Origin: Nymphaea colorata
Taxonomy: Eukaryota > Streptophyta > Magnoliopsida > Nymphaeales > Nymphaeaceae
Assembly (NCBI RefSeq): GCF_008831285.2
Contig: NC_045138.2
Span: forward strand, 507,143-571,142
Length of the DNA: 64,000 nt
Direction of reading: 5' to 3'
The notes under the pieces were generated by a model. That model saw only the letters and a program-made list of their open reading frames with translations. It did not search any database and was not told the origin of the DNA. The position numbers and the translations under genes are program-made. Below, one piece after another: positions 27,399 through 38,852 of the stretch. Positions within the stretch are counted from its first letter, which is position 1. Each line of letters starts with the position of its first letter.

Positions 27399-28200
27399 CG
27401 ACGGCGAGAGCGGCGACGGCTCTGGTGCGATGGTGAGAAGGCAGGAATGCGAGGGAGGAGAAGCTGCAGAGGGAGGAGGTTTGGGGTGAAATGAGGTAAA
27501 ATGAAGGCAACATCTAGCGGATGAAATTTCACCCTATTTGAAACGTTTTTAATCGGGAGGGTGAAATTTCACCCGCCGTACATATTTCAACCGCTTCCAG
27601 GTTTTTCACCAGACAATCAAACGGGCCCTTATGGAGGAAGTGTCTTGTATTTATTCCAATAATTGTATTTTAGTTATTTCTAAATCATAACATAGGATCT
27701 CATTAGGGTCATAACATATAACCAAACTAACTTTTTAAAAGTACAAATATATAATAAAAATAAAAATATCTAAAGATAGAAAGAGTGCAAAGTATACAGC
27801 GACGGCGAGAGCGGCGACGGCTCTGGTGCGATGGTGAGAAGGCAGGAATGCGAGGGAGGAGAAGCTGCAGAGGGAGGAGGTTTGGGGTGAAATGAGGTAA
27901 AATGAAGGCAACATCTAGCGGATGAAATTTCACCCTATTTGAAACGTTTTTAATCGGGAGGGTGAAATTTCACCCACCGTACATATTTCAACCGCTTCTA
28001 GGTTTTTCACCCGACAATCAAACGGGCCCTTATAGAGGAAGTGTCTTGTATTTATTCCAATAATTGTATTTTAGTTATTTTTAAATCATAACATAGGATC
28101 TCATTAGGGTCATAACATATAACCAAACTAACTTTTTAAAATTACAAATATATAATAAAAATAAAAATATCTAAAGATAGAAAGAGTGCAAAGTATACAG
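27399..28200 (+). repeat. 401-bp tandem duplication spanning the Harbinger right end
   Basis: Units 27399-27799 and 27800-28200 are nearly identical. Each starts CGACGGCGAGAGCGGCGACG, runs through the right inverted repeat and its TTA, and ends AAGTATACAG. A CAG trinucleotide stands before both units, so the duplication probably arose by unequal exchange or slippage at that short homology. The second unit gives a second complete right terminus at 28029. Confidence 0.95.
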
Positions 28201-28249
28201 AACCCATGTTGAGGTGCCTTACTCATTGTCAGTGTTTATGTTCTTTTTT

Positions 28250-28408
28250 TTTCTCTTATGATGTGTTTGTTTCACATAGTATCGGTGATCTGAGATTCAT
28301 GGATTTAAAGTCGCACTCTCCCTTCATCTAATCATGAATTCATGGTTTTTAACATGTAGCGTCGATTTTAGATCCACATTAATGAGATCCTCCGAACCTT
28401 TTATATCC
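28250..28408. repeat. Dispersed repeat with GATTTAAGATC-like words
   Basis: Resembles blocks at about 43060-43200, 53985-54150 and 54690-54960. Shared words include GATTCATGGATTTAA, CATGGTTTTTAACATGTAG and TTTTAGATCCAC. These look like copies of one small palindromic element. The LTR retrotransposon begins just to the right, after the target duplication CTTAT. Confidence 0.5.
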
Positions 28409-28413
28409 CTTAT

Positions 28414-30754
28414 TGTTTGCATCCTCAAAAATTTGGTATTTGTAATGCTTTAGAAAAATAAGGTTTTGTTCTGAAATAGGGAAGAATGGGACTTACCCGT
28501 CAGTACGAGAATCGACCAATCCCGGTGCCTTTACTGGGGGTAATCAATCCAAGGGTTATGTCTATTATTGATGCATTTCATTTTGGCTTAAACATCTTTT
28601 CATTCTATATCCGGTGTAGAAAATATTGAAAGTTTGATATTTCAAACTTTAGAAAAGACTCTTGAAGAGTTGCTTGAAAATATGAAATGTTTTGAGAAAA
28701 AAGTGGAATTAGGAAATATCATTTGAAAAGCTTGTGAAATCACTTTAGTGTTCTCTTAAGACTTTAAGTTTGAGATTTTGCTTTAATTCGGTTACCACCT
28801 AATTAGAACTCCATCTCATCTTGCTTAAGTTCTTTTGGAGACGTGCTTGTGATCATGAGTGGAATAAAGTGGGTGAGAATGCATGGATGCATTTATCCTA
28901 TATCATTGAAAGAATGTAAAATATTCCTACCATAACATTCATCTAAAGTCATATTTACCTCAACATACATATAATTTTTTTTTGTTATAATTATTGTATA
29001 TAAGAAGAAAAAGTTTTTGAAAAGAGATAGGGATTGTAGACCATCAAGCATGATTCCAATATTAGGTCATTAATTGGATTGTGGTCTTAATGAAGTTGGT
29101 AAATAGAAAGCTCGTGAGATGAGAGTGTTAAAAGAATACAAGAGATAAAACACTCTTATGAAAAGAAAAAGAGAGAGATAGAGAAAGACATGCATATATG
29201 TGTACATACCATCACATATACACATATATGAAAGCTTAAGAAAAAAAGATGTATTAATTTGAAGAGAAAAAGAAAGGTTTTAGAGGAAAAGAAAAATATA
29301 CATATGTATATATGGGTATGTATAAGAAATTTCGTAAGTGGAGATATTTGTTCATGCATATATGAAAATTTGTAAAATGAAAAGTGAAAGCATAGAGAGA
29401 GAAAGATGGGGGGATCATCATAAGTGCATGGATGTATATAATATGTATATACATACATGCATTCACAAGATTAGAAATCAAGGAATAACTTAAGATTACC
29501 AACTTCAAGTTTAATGTGGTCAGGAGGGGAGCTTGGAGTCAAGCAAGAGTCTAAGCTAAGACCCTAAGGCCGTACTATAAGGCTAATTTTAAAAATGTTT
29601 TGTAAACTATGATTTATGTATAAACATAAAATGTTATTACTTAGTTGTTACAAGGAATATATTTGTTTCATCGTTGGGTATGGAAGAAAGCAATCAATAT
29701 AACGAGGCACTCAATAGGGTTCTTAATGGAGTGACTAAGAAGGAAACTTATACACAATGACATGAGAATGCATTTTTAACATGTACATATTCGTGAATGT
29801 TTTCTTGGGTTGAACAAGTCCCAACCTCAAAAATTAATATGAAGATAAAAATGAACAACCCCAAGTCACACTCTCATTCTCATCTTACATTCACATAATA
29901 AACGGAAAACCAAACCACTATTCATGGGTGATACATAAACAATATTCAAGGAAGGAAAGAAAGAGAGAGAAAGGGAGAGAAAGAGAGAAAGAGAGAGATT
30001 CAACTAGAAAGGAGGGCATGATATAATTATGAAATGAAGGATCATCTCATCTTTTCATGCTCACAGTGCACTTGAGCATAGCCTCTTGCCTCTAAGAAAA
30101 GATTAAGTGCTATCTCTTTTGGCTATAGAGAGATAAAGATGAGAAGAAAATAAAGAAAGGAAGACAAAGCTACATTCAATAAGAGAGAAAACATATTTCA
30201 ATCATGAAATGAAAGATCTTCTCATCTTTTCATGCATCTGGTGCACTTGAGCATAGCCTCTTGTCTCTAAAAAGAGGTTGAGTGTCTTTGGCTATGGAGA
30301 GATGAAGATGAGAGGAGAAAATGAAAACAACAACAAGATATATTCAAGAAAAAGAAATAACAAGAACATATTAATGCAGAGAGAGAATAACAACAACAAA
30401 AATATTTGAAAGAGCATGATTTAATCATAAAATAAAATATCTTCTCATCTTCTCATGGTTTAGGGTCTTGTCCACCAAAAAGACTAAAATCACCATCTAA
30501 GAGGATATCTTTTGTCAAAAAGAGGGGCAAAAAGGTCTTATCCATCAAAAAGACCAAAATTACCCTCTAAAAGAAGGTTCTTTGTCAAAAAGAGGGGCAA
30601 ATGGGTCTTAAATACTTGATTTGGATTTGGGCTTGGGTTTTTAGATCTAATTTGGATTTGGACTGTGGCTTTGGACCAATTTAAATCCAAAAATTGAGTT
30701 TTGTGTTTTTAATGAAAGAGCGCATTCTTTTTTGAAAAATTTGAGGTGATTATA
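28414..30754 (-). repeat. 3' LTR (left), 2341 bp
   Basis: Runs from TGTTTGCATCC to GATTATA on the plus strand. The inner end has lost the canonical dinucleotide (TA instead of CA). It matches 39807-43013 but is about 870 bp shorter. Most of the loss is at about 30455, where CTTCTCATG runs directly into GTTTAGGGTCTTGTCC. Open frames within it (29156-29508) mirror those of the other LTR and are low-complexity, so I do not call them genes. Confidence 0.9.
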
Positions 30755-30767
30755 GTTGTCCCTCTTT
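30755..30767 (-). promoter_or_regulatory. Polypurine tract before the 3' LTR
   Basis: On the minus strand the sequence AAAGAGGGACAAC directly precedes the start of the 3' LTR. This is the expected position and composition of the plus-strand DNA priming site of LTR retrotransposons. Confidence 0.75.
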
Positions 30768-30849
30768 GTTACTGAGCTGGTGCTAACCGTGCTTAGTGAC
30801 AAAGATAAGCATCATAAATTTTTCAAACAAAACATTTTTTGAGAGATAT

Positions 30850-31052
30850 TTCAGGCTTAACCCCTTACCTAGATGGGTTGTTTGAGCTTATATTGCAGGT
30901 TTAACCCCTTGCCTGCATGGGTTTGCCAATATTGAATTTAGGTTTAACCCCCCTGAAATGAGCTGCCTTGACTTGCATTGCAGGTTTGACCCCTTACCTG
31001 TGTGGGTTGCTCTCACGTGAAAGGTTTTTCCCTTTACCTGCATGGGTCCCCC
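30850..31052 (+). repeat. Irregular tandem repeats in the retrotransposon 3' internal region
   Basis: Four to five units of roughly 45-60 bp. Each has GGTTTAACCCCTTACCT-like and TGCATGGGTT words. They lie between the integrase end and the polypurine tract. Their role is unknown. They show as an uninformative minus-strand open frame. Confidence 0.65.
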
Positions 31053-31169
31053 TTGAATAATAAAAAAAAAATGCCCCAGTGTAATCGTCATGTTTCACAA
31101 CTGGGAATAATATAGATTGAATGGTAGAATGGTAGATCGAATGTGAAAAGCATAAATATTCGTCATTGA

Positions 31170-32478
31170 TTGAAAGGTGAATACAAAAGGACTAGGCATA
31201 AAATTTCTTGAGGTGAATGGCATTAACAGGATCGGCAAGTTCCACCCCATCAGCATCGATCAGTCGGTAGGAATTTTGGGGCAAGACTTCTTTAACAACA
31301 TATGGGTCTTTCCAGTTTGGTGCCCATTTACCATGCAGTTGTCCTCTGAATTATACAACCGATCGTTGGACCAAGTCATTCACTTTGAATTGCCTCTCAA
31401 TAACTGATTTTGCAAATTGTCTAGCGAACCTTTGACGATAAGCTTAAGCATACTCAGCCGCTTTTAGCCTCTTTTCATCTAGCAAATCGAGCTGCATTAG
31501 CTTTTTCTGCTGATGTTGATTTAGAGGAAGCTCTATAAGAGAAGCGAATTTCAAAGCAGGTTTCAACACATGTAATGGTAGGACTACTTCCGTTCCATAG
31601 ACTAATTCTGCTGGAGTAGCATTTGTTGGAGTTCTCATAGTGGTGCGATATGCTCATAGAGCGTTAGACATCTTTTCGTGCCAGTCTCTTCTTGTTTCTA
31701 CTGTCTGTTCCAGGATACGAATCCGGATCTTATTGGTGGCCTCCACCTACCCATTACCTTGGGGGTAGTAGGGAGATGAAAAATGATGTACAATGGGGTA
31801 TTTGCCGCATAGTTGTCTCATCTTTTCATTTTTTAAATGAGTCCCCTTATCAGATACTACATTATGAGGGACTCCAAATCTGCAAAGGATATTTTTATGA
31901 ATGAATGACACTACATGACATCATTCTACATTTCTGAGTGTGATGACTTCTACCCATTTGGTAAAATAGTCTGTTGCAGCAAGAAAATACTTATGGCCAT
32001 TAGAAGTTGCGGGGGATATCGGTCCACCTACATCAAATGCCCACATTAAAAATGGCCAAGGAGATGCTGCAGAATGCAGGTGAGATGTTGGGGCATAGAT
32101 CTCCAGAGCATGTAGTTGACACTCTTTGCATCTTTTGACGAATTGGTGACAATATTTTTGCGTAGTAGGCCAGTAATATCCCGCTTGAATTATCTATTTG
32201 GTGAGGGTTTGGTAACCAACATGGCCTCCACAGTCTCCTCGATGTGACTCTTTGATGACTTCCTTTGCTTCATCTTCATCAAGGCACTGAGAGTATTCAG
32301 TACTAAATCCACGTCTGTATAGCACTCCTGCAAGAATAAAGTATCTTGCTGACATACGCTGAATTGCTTTCTGTTCATTTTTGGACATTTCAATCGGGAA
32401 TTCTCCACTTTCAATGTATCTTTTAATGTCATAATACCAAGGCATATTCCCCCCTTGGATATGATGAACATGTTTCAT
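31170..32478 (-). pseudogene. Retrotransposon integrase region (decayed)
   Basis: The minus-strand reading, with stops and shifts, begins near GVLYRRGFSTEYSQCL and ESHRGDCGGHVG (zinc-binding His region). It continues through CHQFVKRCKECQ (zinc cysteines), WAFDVGGP (first catalytic Asp), YFLAATDYFTKWVEV and SDKGTHLKN (second Asp region), then YYPQGNG-stop-VEATNK (catalytic Glu). A C-terminal stretch with ELVYGTEVVLPLHV and ADPVNAIHLKKFY follows. Integrase inserts the reverse-transcribed DNA into the genome. At least four stops interrupt it, so it is inactive. Confidence 0.85.
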
Positions 32479-32537
32479 TACTTCAAAAGCAAGTGCTCCA
32501 ATCTTCCAATCTTAAAACAACGGTTTGCTTCATTGGT

Positions 32538-32921
32538 TCAGAAGGTGATAGTGGATCCTAGGCTCGCGAGGCCATTCGCAATAGGGTTACCTTCTCTCTT
32601 TATGTGAGCCAGTTGTACTTCTTCAAATTGACGGATTAAAGAGGTAGCGATCTCTTGATATGACACTAAATTTTCGTCTTTGACTTGCCATTCTCCATTC
32701 ACTTGGTTTATAATAAGCTGAGAGTCGCTGAAAGCATGCACCCTTTTCACTTGAGAACTTAATAAAGAACGAAGTCCTTGAATGAGGGCTTTATATTCTG
32801 TCATGTTATGGGTACATGGAAAGTCGAGTTTCAAGGAATATGAGATTATTTCATCTTCTGGAGTGATGAGTAGGATGCCTATTCTTGCTCCCATCACATT
32901 CCTGTATCCATCAAAATACAT
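32538..32921 (-). pseudogene. Second (archaeal-type) RNase H domain of the retrotransposon
   Basis: The frame reads MYFDGYRNVMGARIGI, then HNMTEYKALIQGL, FSDSQLIINQVNGEW and a tail with HIKREGNPIANGLASL. The D of YFDG, the E of TEYKAL and the D of SDSQL fit the catalytic acidic residues of RNase H. This additional domain, placed between the normal RNase H and integrase, is specific to Tat-type Ty3/gypsy elements. This segment is open over 127 residues and is one of the best preserved parts of the element. Confidence 0.85.
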
Positions 32922-33039
32922 CTTTCATGTCGAAACAGTTTCTGATCTTAATACATGTTTGTCTGGAAACTCATCATTTGTTCTGATTTCCTCGTATTGG
33001 TAAAACTCTACTAACTGGTCTGCAAGTACTTGTCATTTG

Positions 33040-33386
33040 ATTGACTTTTGGGATATATATTCAAGATCATATTGCATCAACAGAACTTACCATTTGGCGA
33101 TGCGCCCATTAAGGAATGGTTGTTCCAAGATGTACTTGAGAGGATTCAGCTTGGAGAGCATCTTGACCTCACAAGCTAATAAATAATGTCTCAACTTCTG
33201 ACACATCCAAACCAATGCCAAACAAGTTTTCTCTATTGGAGAGTACTTTTTCTCGTACTCGACAAAAGTTTTGTTAATATAATAAATTGCATATTCGATG
33301 CAACTTCCTTCCTCATATTGTGTCAAAAAACCGTCACATGTTGACTCATTCACTGTAATGTAAAGAAGCAATGGTCTACCCAACAC
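33040..33386 (-). pseudogene. RNase H domain of the retrotransposon polyprotein
   Basis: Motifs are PLLLYITVNEST, CIEYAIYYINKTFVEYEKKY, SPIEKTCLALVWMCQKLRHY and NPLKYILEQPFLNGRIAKW. These match the RT-linked RNase H of Ty3/gypsy elements, which removes the RNA template. The first catalytic Asp position (usually YI..D/S) reads ITVNES, so activity is doubtful. The frame is not continuous with the reverse transcriptase upstream. Confidence 0.8.
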
Positions 33387-33542
33387 TAGAGGTTTTAGAA
33401 TTGGCGGATTTAGAAGGTATTTCTTGATTTTTTAAAATGACTACTGGCATTCAAAACCCCATTCAAACTTGGCACCTTTCCTTAGCAGCTGGTTGAATGG
33501 TTCGCATCTCATGGCTAGATTGGAAATGAATCGTCTAATGGA

Positions 33543-34548
33543 CTAGATTCGCCCTTGCAAACTTCGTAGTTCCCTGATATTGGTAGGTGGTGGCATATCG
33601 ATGATTGTTTTAGCTTTGGTGAGATCCATCTCGTTTCCCCTTTTACAGACCATGAAACCCAAAAGTTTGCATGATTCAACTCCAAATACACATTTTTGAG
33701 GATTCAAATGAAGTCTGTATTGTAAGAATCTCTCAAACACCTGGACGAGAGTTTCAATGTAGTCTTCTCTTGCTTTAGATTTAGTCAGGATGTCATCAAT
33801 ATATGCATCCATGATTTTGTGCATCTGATCATAGAAGATAGCGGTCATAGCTCTTTGATAAGTTGCTCCAGCGTTTTTCAACCCAAACGACATCACCGTA
33901 TAACAGAAAGTGCTCCAAGGTGTAGTAAAAGCGGTCTTAGGTTGATCATTGACTGTTAATTTGATTTGGTTATAGCCCGAATATTCATCCATAAAAGATA
34001 ACATTGTGTGCCCTGCGGTACTATCAACCAATAGATCGATGTTTGGAAGTGGATAATCATCTTTTGGTGTGGCTTTGTTCTGGTCTCGAAATTCGATACA
34101 TAATCTGACTTTACCATTTTTTTGAGACAACCACGATATTATCCAACCACTCGGGGTAGTCAATGGCACGAATAAATTTTGCCCTTAGTAGGTCTTCTAA
34201 TCTTTCTTTTACTGGTCCTTCTAGTGGAGGATCAAACTTGCATAACTTTTGCTTAACTGGCTTCCAATAAGGATTTAAGGGCAAACGATGTTCAACCAAC
34301 TGGGGGTCTAATCCTGGCATATCTGCATAAGTCCAAGCAAAAGTTTTTTGGTTGCTTATAAGAAAGTTCAGCAGTCTTTTCCTCTCGTCTACTGACAAAC
34401 TAGTACCAATTTGAAGGATTTTAAGATCCTCGTTGGTTCCAATATTAATCTCTTTGATTGGATCATTAACCATGGATGAGGGATGTTCTTGTTTCTGAAT
34501 CTGAGTGAATCTTGGTAACTTTGACTCAGGTATTGTCGTAGATTCCAT
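33543..34548 (-). pseudogene. Reverse transcriptase domain of the retrotransposon
   Basis: The first frame (34548 to 34111) holds LVEHRLPLNPYWKPVKQKL and AIDYPEWLDNIVVVSKKW. The second (34169 to 33543) continues with KVRLCIEFRDQNKATPKDD, PLPNIDLLVD, MSFGLKNAGATYQRAM, the catalytic MDAYIDDIL (variant of the YxDD box), then LHLNPQKCVFGV and LGFMVCKRG. A frameshift separates SKKW from KVRLC, in a T-rich run near 34115-34125. The enzyme copies element RNA into DNA. The YIDD box is intact, but the polyprotein is not. Confidence 0.9.
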
Positions 34549-34846
34549 TTCACCAACTGCTTTTTTGACAAATGCTTTTTAGGAGGACTTTCGAGAGAAA
34601 AAAAGAAATTGAGACACATTGAATTTCGACATCCAGTAAAGAGGAGGATAAAGGGGAAAAAAATGAACAAAATTAAACTTGATAACAAAAGATTACTTTG
34701 CATTGCATATTGAAATGAAGTTCTTAGTTCATAAATGGGGGTCCTCTCATGAGACCAGACAAAAGGAAGTACAAAAAAAGTTTCAGATTACAAAATTCGT
34801 GGGAGGATTTGAAACAAAGGTGAACTATCAGCCCACAAGATCTTCT

Positions 34847-35104
34847 TTAAATTTCTTCATGGTATCTCAGTCCCCTGGTATTCATCTTAAAAGGGATACT
34901 AATCGGCCACAAGATGCCATCTTCATCCTTCCCAAGACCAGTGAATGGACGATAGCCACTTTTCAAAAGCAATTGAAATCCCTTAGGGGTTTTCATGAAA
35001 TGAACGTATAAGGGATGTTTTTGATAACTTGCACGATTGCTTGAAATAGTATGGACACTCCCAGATGATTCCCCTATCTCCATGTTATGCATCCATTCTT
35101 TCAA
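34847..35104 (-). pseudogene. G-patch-like spacer of the retrotransposon polyprotein
   Basis: Open frame with LLKSGYRPFTGLGKDEDGI. A glycine-rich patch of this kind between protease and reverse transcriptase is seen in several Ty3/gypsy lineages (family knowledge). No catalytic role is assigned. It is out of frame with its neighbours. Confidence 0.55.
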
Positions 35105-35117
35105 AGGTCTGTCGTTC

Positions 35118-35652
35118 TTATGCTCGGTACATCCACTGGATCAATTGGCCTAGAAAGCATGAGTTGCACCAACCTTTTGACCAGATCCTCAGCGCGTACG
35201 GTGATGACTGATAGACCAAAATTCCATTTGAGGCATTGATGAAGAGTGGATGGGATCCCTCATACTTGGTGGATCCAATGTCGTCCCAAAAGCAAGTTAT
35301 ATAATGGTGGTACATTAACCACATGAAATACGATGCAATGGCTAGTGTTTTCAATAATCACATTCATGTCGAGAGTACATTTGTTGTTCATGCCTCGACC
35401 ATCGTATCCGTAGATCTTGATATGATCGGCATGATATTTGTCTTCACGAAATCCTAAAGCTTTGGCCGTGAGATCGGGACAAATATTTAAGTCACTTCCT
35501 CCATCGATCAATACATGTGGCACAGTCATTCCATTGACTTGGACAATGATGTAAAGAGCATCTTCATGAAAATATCCCCGTTTTGAGAGGTCCTTCTTTG
35601 AAAAGGTAATTGATTGGTCCTTAAAGGAGTGAATCCAATCTCCTACAACCAT
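35118..35652 (-). pseudogene. Aspartic protease region of the retrotransposon
   Basis: The frame reads NGMTVPHVLIDGGSDLNICP (catalytic Asp in the DGGSD motif), then AKALGF, IKIYGYDGRG and the LLLGRHWIH stretch. This is the flap and C-terminal pattern of pepsin-like retroelement proteases, which cut the polyprotein. The usual DTGAS triad is DGGSD, a variant common in Tat-type elements. The coding continues poorly past 35260. Confidence 0.8.
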
Positions 35653-35658
35653 ACACTC

Positions 35659-37178
35659 TTACAGGGGGAAGAGTTCACCCAAGTAGCATGGATCTTTGTC
35701 TGAAGAATTATTTGATGATTCATCCTCGTTGCCTCGTAAGATGAAAGTCTTTGGGATTATTAGAAGTTTTTTGGGTGAACTTTCTGTCTTGCTACTCATC
35801 ATAGCAATAAAATCCAAATGTTTCTCACCTTGATTTGTTATCATGACTTTATGTGAACTACTTCTATCACAAGGTCGGATGTGCTCCTGCAGATGATATG
35901 GGAGTCGAGTACCTGTGGTGATCATGGCCACTGCCGCCTTCCCATGGTCAGAAAATGGATTCCTCAACACCTCAGGAATGCTATCATCACCAATTTGGAG
36001 ATCCTTGTTTATGAAGTCTTGGATAATATTTTTGAGGACAAAACAATTCTCAGTGTCATGACCAGGGGCATGATGAAACTTACACAGTTTTTCTTTATTT
36101 TCTCTCATCATTTTCGAAGGCTCTGACATTTTTGGCAAGACGAGGGTTCCTTTGGTGAGGAGATATTCCATGATCTTCTCACGAGACTGACTGAGAGGAG
36201 TGAATTTCCGGTCATAACTCTAGCCAAGGTGTTTGTTTCTCCTTTCATCATTGCCTTTGGGAACTGCATGTTCTTCTTGAGACTGTCTTCCTTATCATGT
36301 TTGTAGCTGTTGTTGTTCTCCTTTCGAATGTCGGCGTTAACTATGAAGTGTGCATGCAATTGTGTTCTTCCTCCTTTCTTACCGTCCTCCTTGTACTTAG
36401 GAGCAATGATTCCATCGAAATCACCTTCCTCTATTGAATTTGCTTGTTCAATCAACTCAGCAAAAGACTTGATCGGGGCATTGTGGATAAGACTTTTCAA
36501 GGGCTTGGCAAGATTCTTCCTTATGAGCGACAGAGCTTGTATTTCAGAAATTGGCTCCTTTATCTTGTTGCATTGAATTCTTCATTTTTTGATGAATTCT
36601 CGAGTCTTTTCTCCTTGTTTATGACAGAGACTGCAAATGGTACTGAGGGTGGAAGCTATTGGAGCATTTTGCTCAAATCTTTCGACAAACATATTATTCA
36701 ATTTGTCAAATTCTTTCAGTTCGACCGGGTTGACATTTTCTTTGTACCATTGTGCGGTGATGCCTTCAAAACTTCTCTGGAAATAGCAAAAGAAAGCTCT
36801 GTTGTTTGCCCAAATTTTGTAGCAATCATTGAAGAAGGTTGAAAGATGAACATGCGGGTAAGTGGTTCCATCATATCTGATGAACTCTCTCGGTAAGCCT
36901 TTCACGTCTTCATCTCCTTCAATACCAAAGTAATAATCCTCACATGAATATGAGTGTTTTCCTTTTCTCCTAAGTTCAAGATTGTTCATCCTTTTTTCCA
37001 TTTCACAGAGCATGCGCTTAGTTGGACTTTCATCGTCACTTGACTCGATTAATTCTGGCTTTCTCTTTTTGTTTTTGCCCTTGATCTCTTTTACTTTCTT
37101 TGGCGAATTTTCACTGTCTGAGCTATTGCTAGGGATGTATCTCCTTGTCTTTTTGCCCTTTTTGGTGGGTTGTCTCAT
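35659..37178 (-). pseudogene. gag region of the retrotransposon
   Basis: Three overlapping frames. The first (37178 to 36582) has a lysine-rich start, then REFIRYDGTTYPHVHLSTFF and ITAQWYKENVNPVELKEFDK, the usual capsid-like core of plant gag. The second (36500 to 36108) has IKSFAELIEQANSIEEGDF. The third (36171 to 35659) has the knuckle CKFHHAPGHDTENCF, a C-H-H-C nucleic-acid-binding variant. Gag forms the cytoplasmic particle around the RNA. Frameshifts separate the three pieces. Confidence 0.85.
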
Positions 37179-37553
37179 TCTTTGGGTTTCTCTTTTGAGC
37201 TTCCAGTGGTGATAGGACTAGGTGAGCTACTTTCCGCAATAATTTTTTTTCCCTTCTTGTTTTTTTTTTGTTGTTTTTTTTTTCTTGAGAGGAAGCAACA
37301 CGGGTTTTTCCTCCTTGCTAGTTGTTTAATCTGAGTCTATATGATATTCGTCTCAATCTGTAGGAGAAGATTTGTTGTTTTTCTTCTTTCTCTTCTACTT
37401 GGTAACTTTTTCATTTTCTGTTTCTGAAGCAATCATTAAGGCCATTTGTTCTTCTTGTTCCCTCATGAATCGCTCCAAGAACAACCGAAACATATGATAG
37501 CCTTCTGGCTCAATTGCTGTGAGACCAAGTGTTTCTTGCCCAAGCTCAAAAGA

Positions 37554-38852
37554 TCAAGCCTTGTTCTGGGGAGCCTGTTTAGCTTGCGATCTGCTTTCAA
37601 CCATCTTGTTGGCTTTCAAGTATTCACCTTGTGAGACATGAAAAAGAAGAATCATTGGAAGGAAAAGATAACAAAATGAAGGTTCATATTGCATTAAGAG
37701 TTTCTTTTTAAAGTTACATCCAAAGGAAATACTAATAAAGATAACAACAATTGAAGATGAAATAAGGAGTACAAAGTTGACAACATAAACTTTTAAAAAA
37801 TGATGGACGGTGGTCGGTTGGCATCCCACCACTATTTCTTCTTCACTACTGGGCATGTGAACCAAGTGTATGATATTTATGTCTTCCATTCTTGTCGAGC
37901 TACTGCAAACAATGCCGCCTATTTAGGGGAACTGAGGTCGAGTTCGGGAATAGCTTCGATTGGTACATGCCAGGAAACCATCTTTTGTCTCTGAGAGAAC
38001 TGTCTCATGCATCTATCAGCGCAATAATCAACTATGAAATAAGGACCCCAGAGTGTGGTACGTCCATGATACTGATGAGTGTATCGAGGTGGACTTTGAC
38101 GACGGTCATAGTAGTCCCAAATGATCTCATCTCCATTCAATTGCTCAATCAAATGATGGTATTGCTCTAAGGTTGTCAATGCTCCATCAGTGTTTCTGAA
38201 TAGACCGGCTTGGGGTCACGCATGCTTGAGAAACCACAATTACAAAGCATATGTGCATCCTTCTGTGAAGTCGGTATCTCCAATGGTGAAGCGAGTGAGT
38301 CCTCAGTAGAGAAAGGTTAAGGTTGGCATTGCTACTGACAAGTGTTAGGTCCCACTATGCTCCCATATGCAGAAAGGTTGGGCAATACGAACATCTAGGA
38401 GGTCACTTCCATCAGTGAAAATGGTCACTTCTACTATGCAGAGCATCATACAATGTTTATTTCTTCCTATGGCTTTTCGAGGTAGGGTAGAAGGTTCAAC
38501 ATAGGTTCCAAATTCATCATACAAAATTTTCAGGTTGATGCTTTGGCTCTCATGGTTTTCTAATAGGGGCCAAGTTTTTCGTCCAGTAAAGTGGCCTATA
38601 AGGTCATTTGAATTAACCTTAGTCGAGTTCATGATGAATTGTTTTTCTAATGGCTCATTCAGGTCACAAGTCGGGGTGGGAAGGTCTAGTATTTCGACAA
38701 ATTCATCTAATAATATTGTCATTTCTCCTCATAGAAACCAAAAAGATGAGGTCATTGGATTCCAACGCTCGGTGATTGCATGCACCAAATTTCCATCCAT
38801 TGTCTGCAGTCCTCCGGTTGTCACTATCTCTAGCCCACATTCTTCAAAGTAA
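37554..38852 (-). pseudogene. ORF upstream of gag, plant-mobile-domain-like
   Basis: Pieces on the minus strand are MTILLDEFVEILDLPTPTCD (38722 on), HFTGRKTWPLLEN, a CIVEVTIFTDGSDLLDV stretch, and from 38179 a frame with LWGPYFIVDY and RCMRQFSQRQKMVSWHVP. The order (a T-L-x-D/E-F start, a W...E core and a late MRQF..Q..P) resembles the plant mobile domain found in plant genes and in some large retrotransposons. An additional frame before gag is known in Ogre elements. Similarity is judged by eye. The function is unknown and the frame is broken. Confidence 0.5.

Larger units (their letters stand above)
13751..27628. mobile_element. Harbinger-type element or nested complex, 13.9 kb, TTA target duplication
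   Basis: The left end reads GGGCCTGTTTGATTGTC followed by AGGTGAAA. The right end is its inverted match with one mismatch (GGGCCCGTTTGATTGTC, then TGGTGAAA on the other strand). TTA stands directly outside both ends (13748-13750 and 27629-27631), the 3-bp target duplication typical of PIF/Harbinger elements. Inside lie a Harbinger transposase remnant (15181-15716), a LINE remnant, several microsatellites and an LRR pseudogene. Most of the interior looks like later insertions or captured DNA. An alternative is that the two ends belong to different elements of one family that happen to face each other. The ends are clear; unity of the element is inferred. Confidence 0.7.

Noticed and set aside
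27161-27489. Overlapping plus-strand frames rich in Arg, Glu and Ala
   Set aside because: Composition follows the purine-rich DNA, and part is repeated in the tandem duplication where the frame is not preserved as a unit. No domain is seen.
29156-29508. Two minus-strand frames with Met/Ile/Tyr/Phe-rich peptides, repeated at 40564-40975
   Set aside because: They lie in the LTRs, are low-complexity and occur in both LTRs simply because the LTRs are duplicates. There is no family feature.
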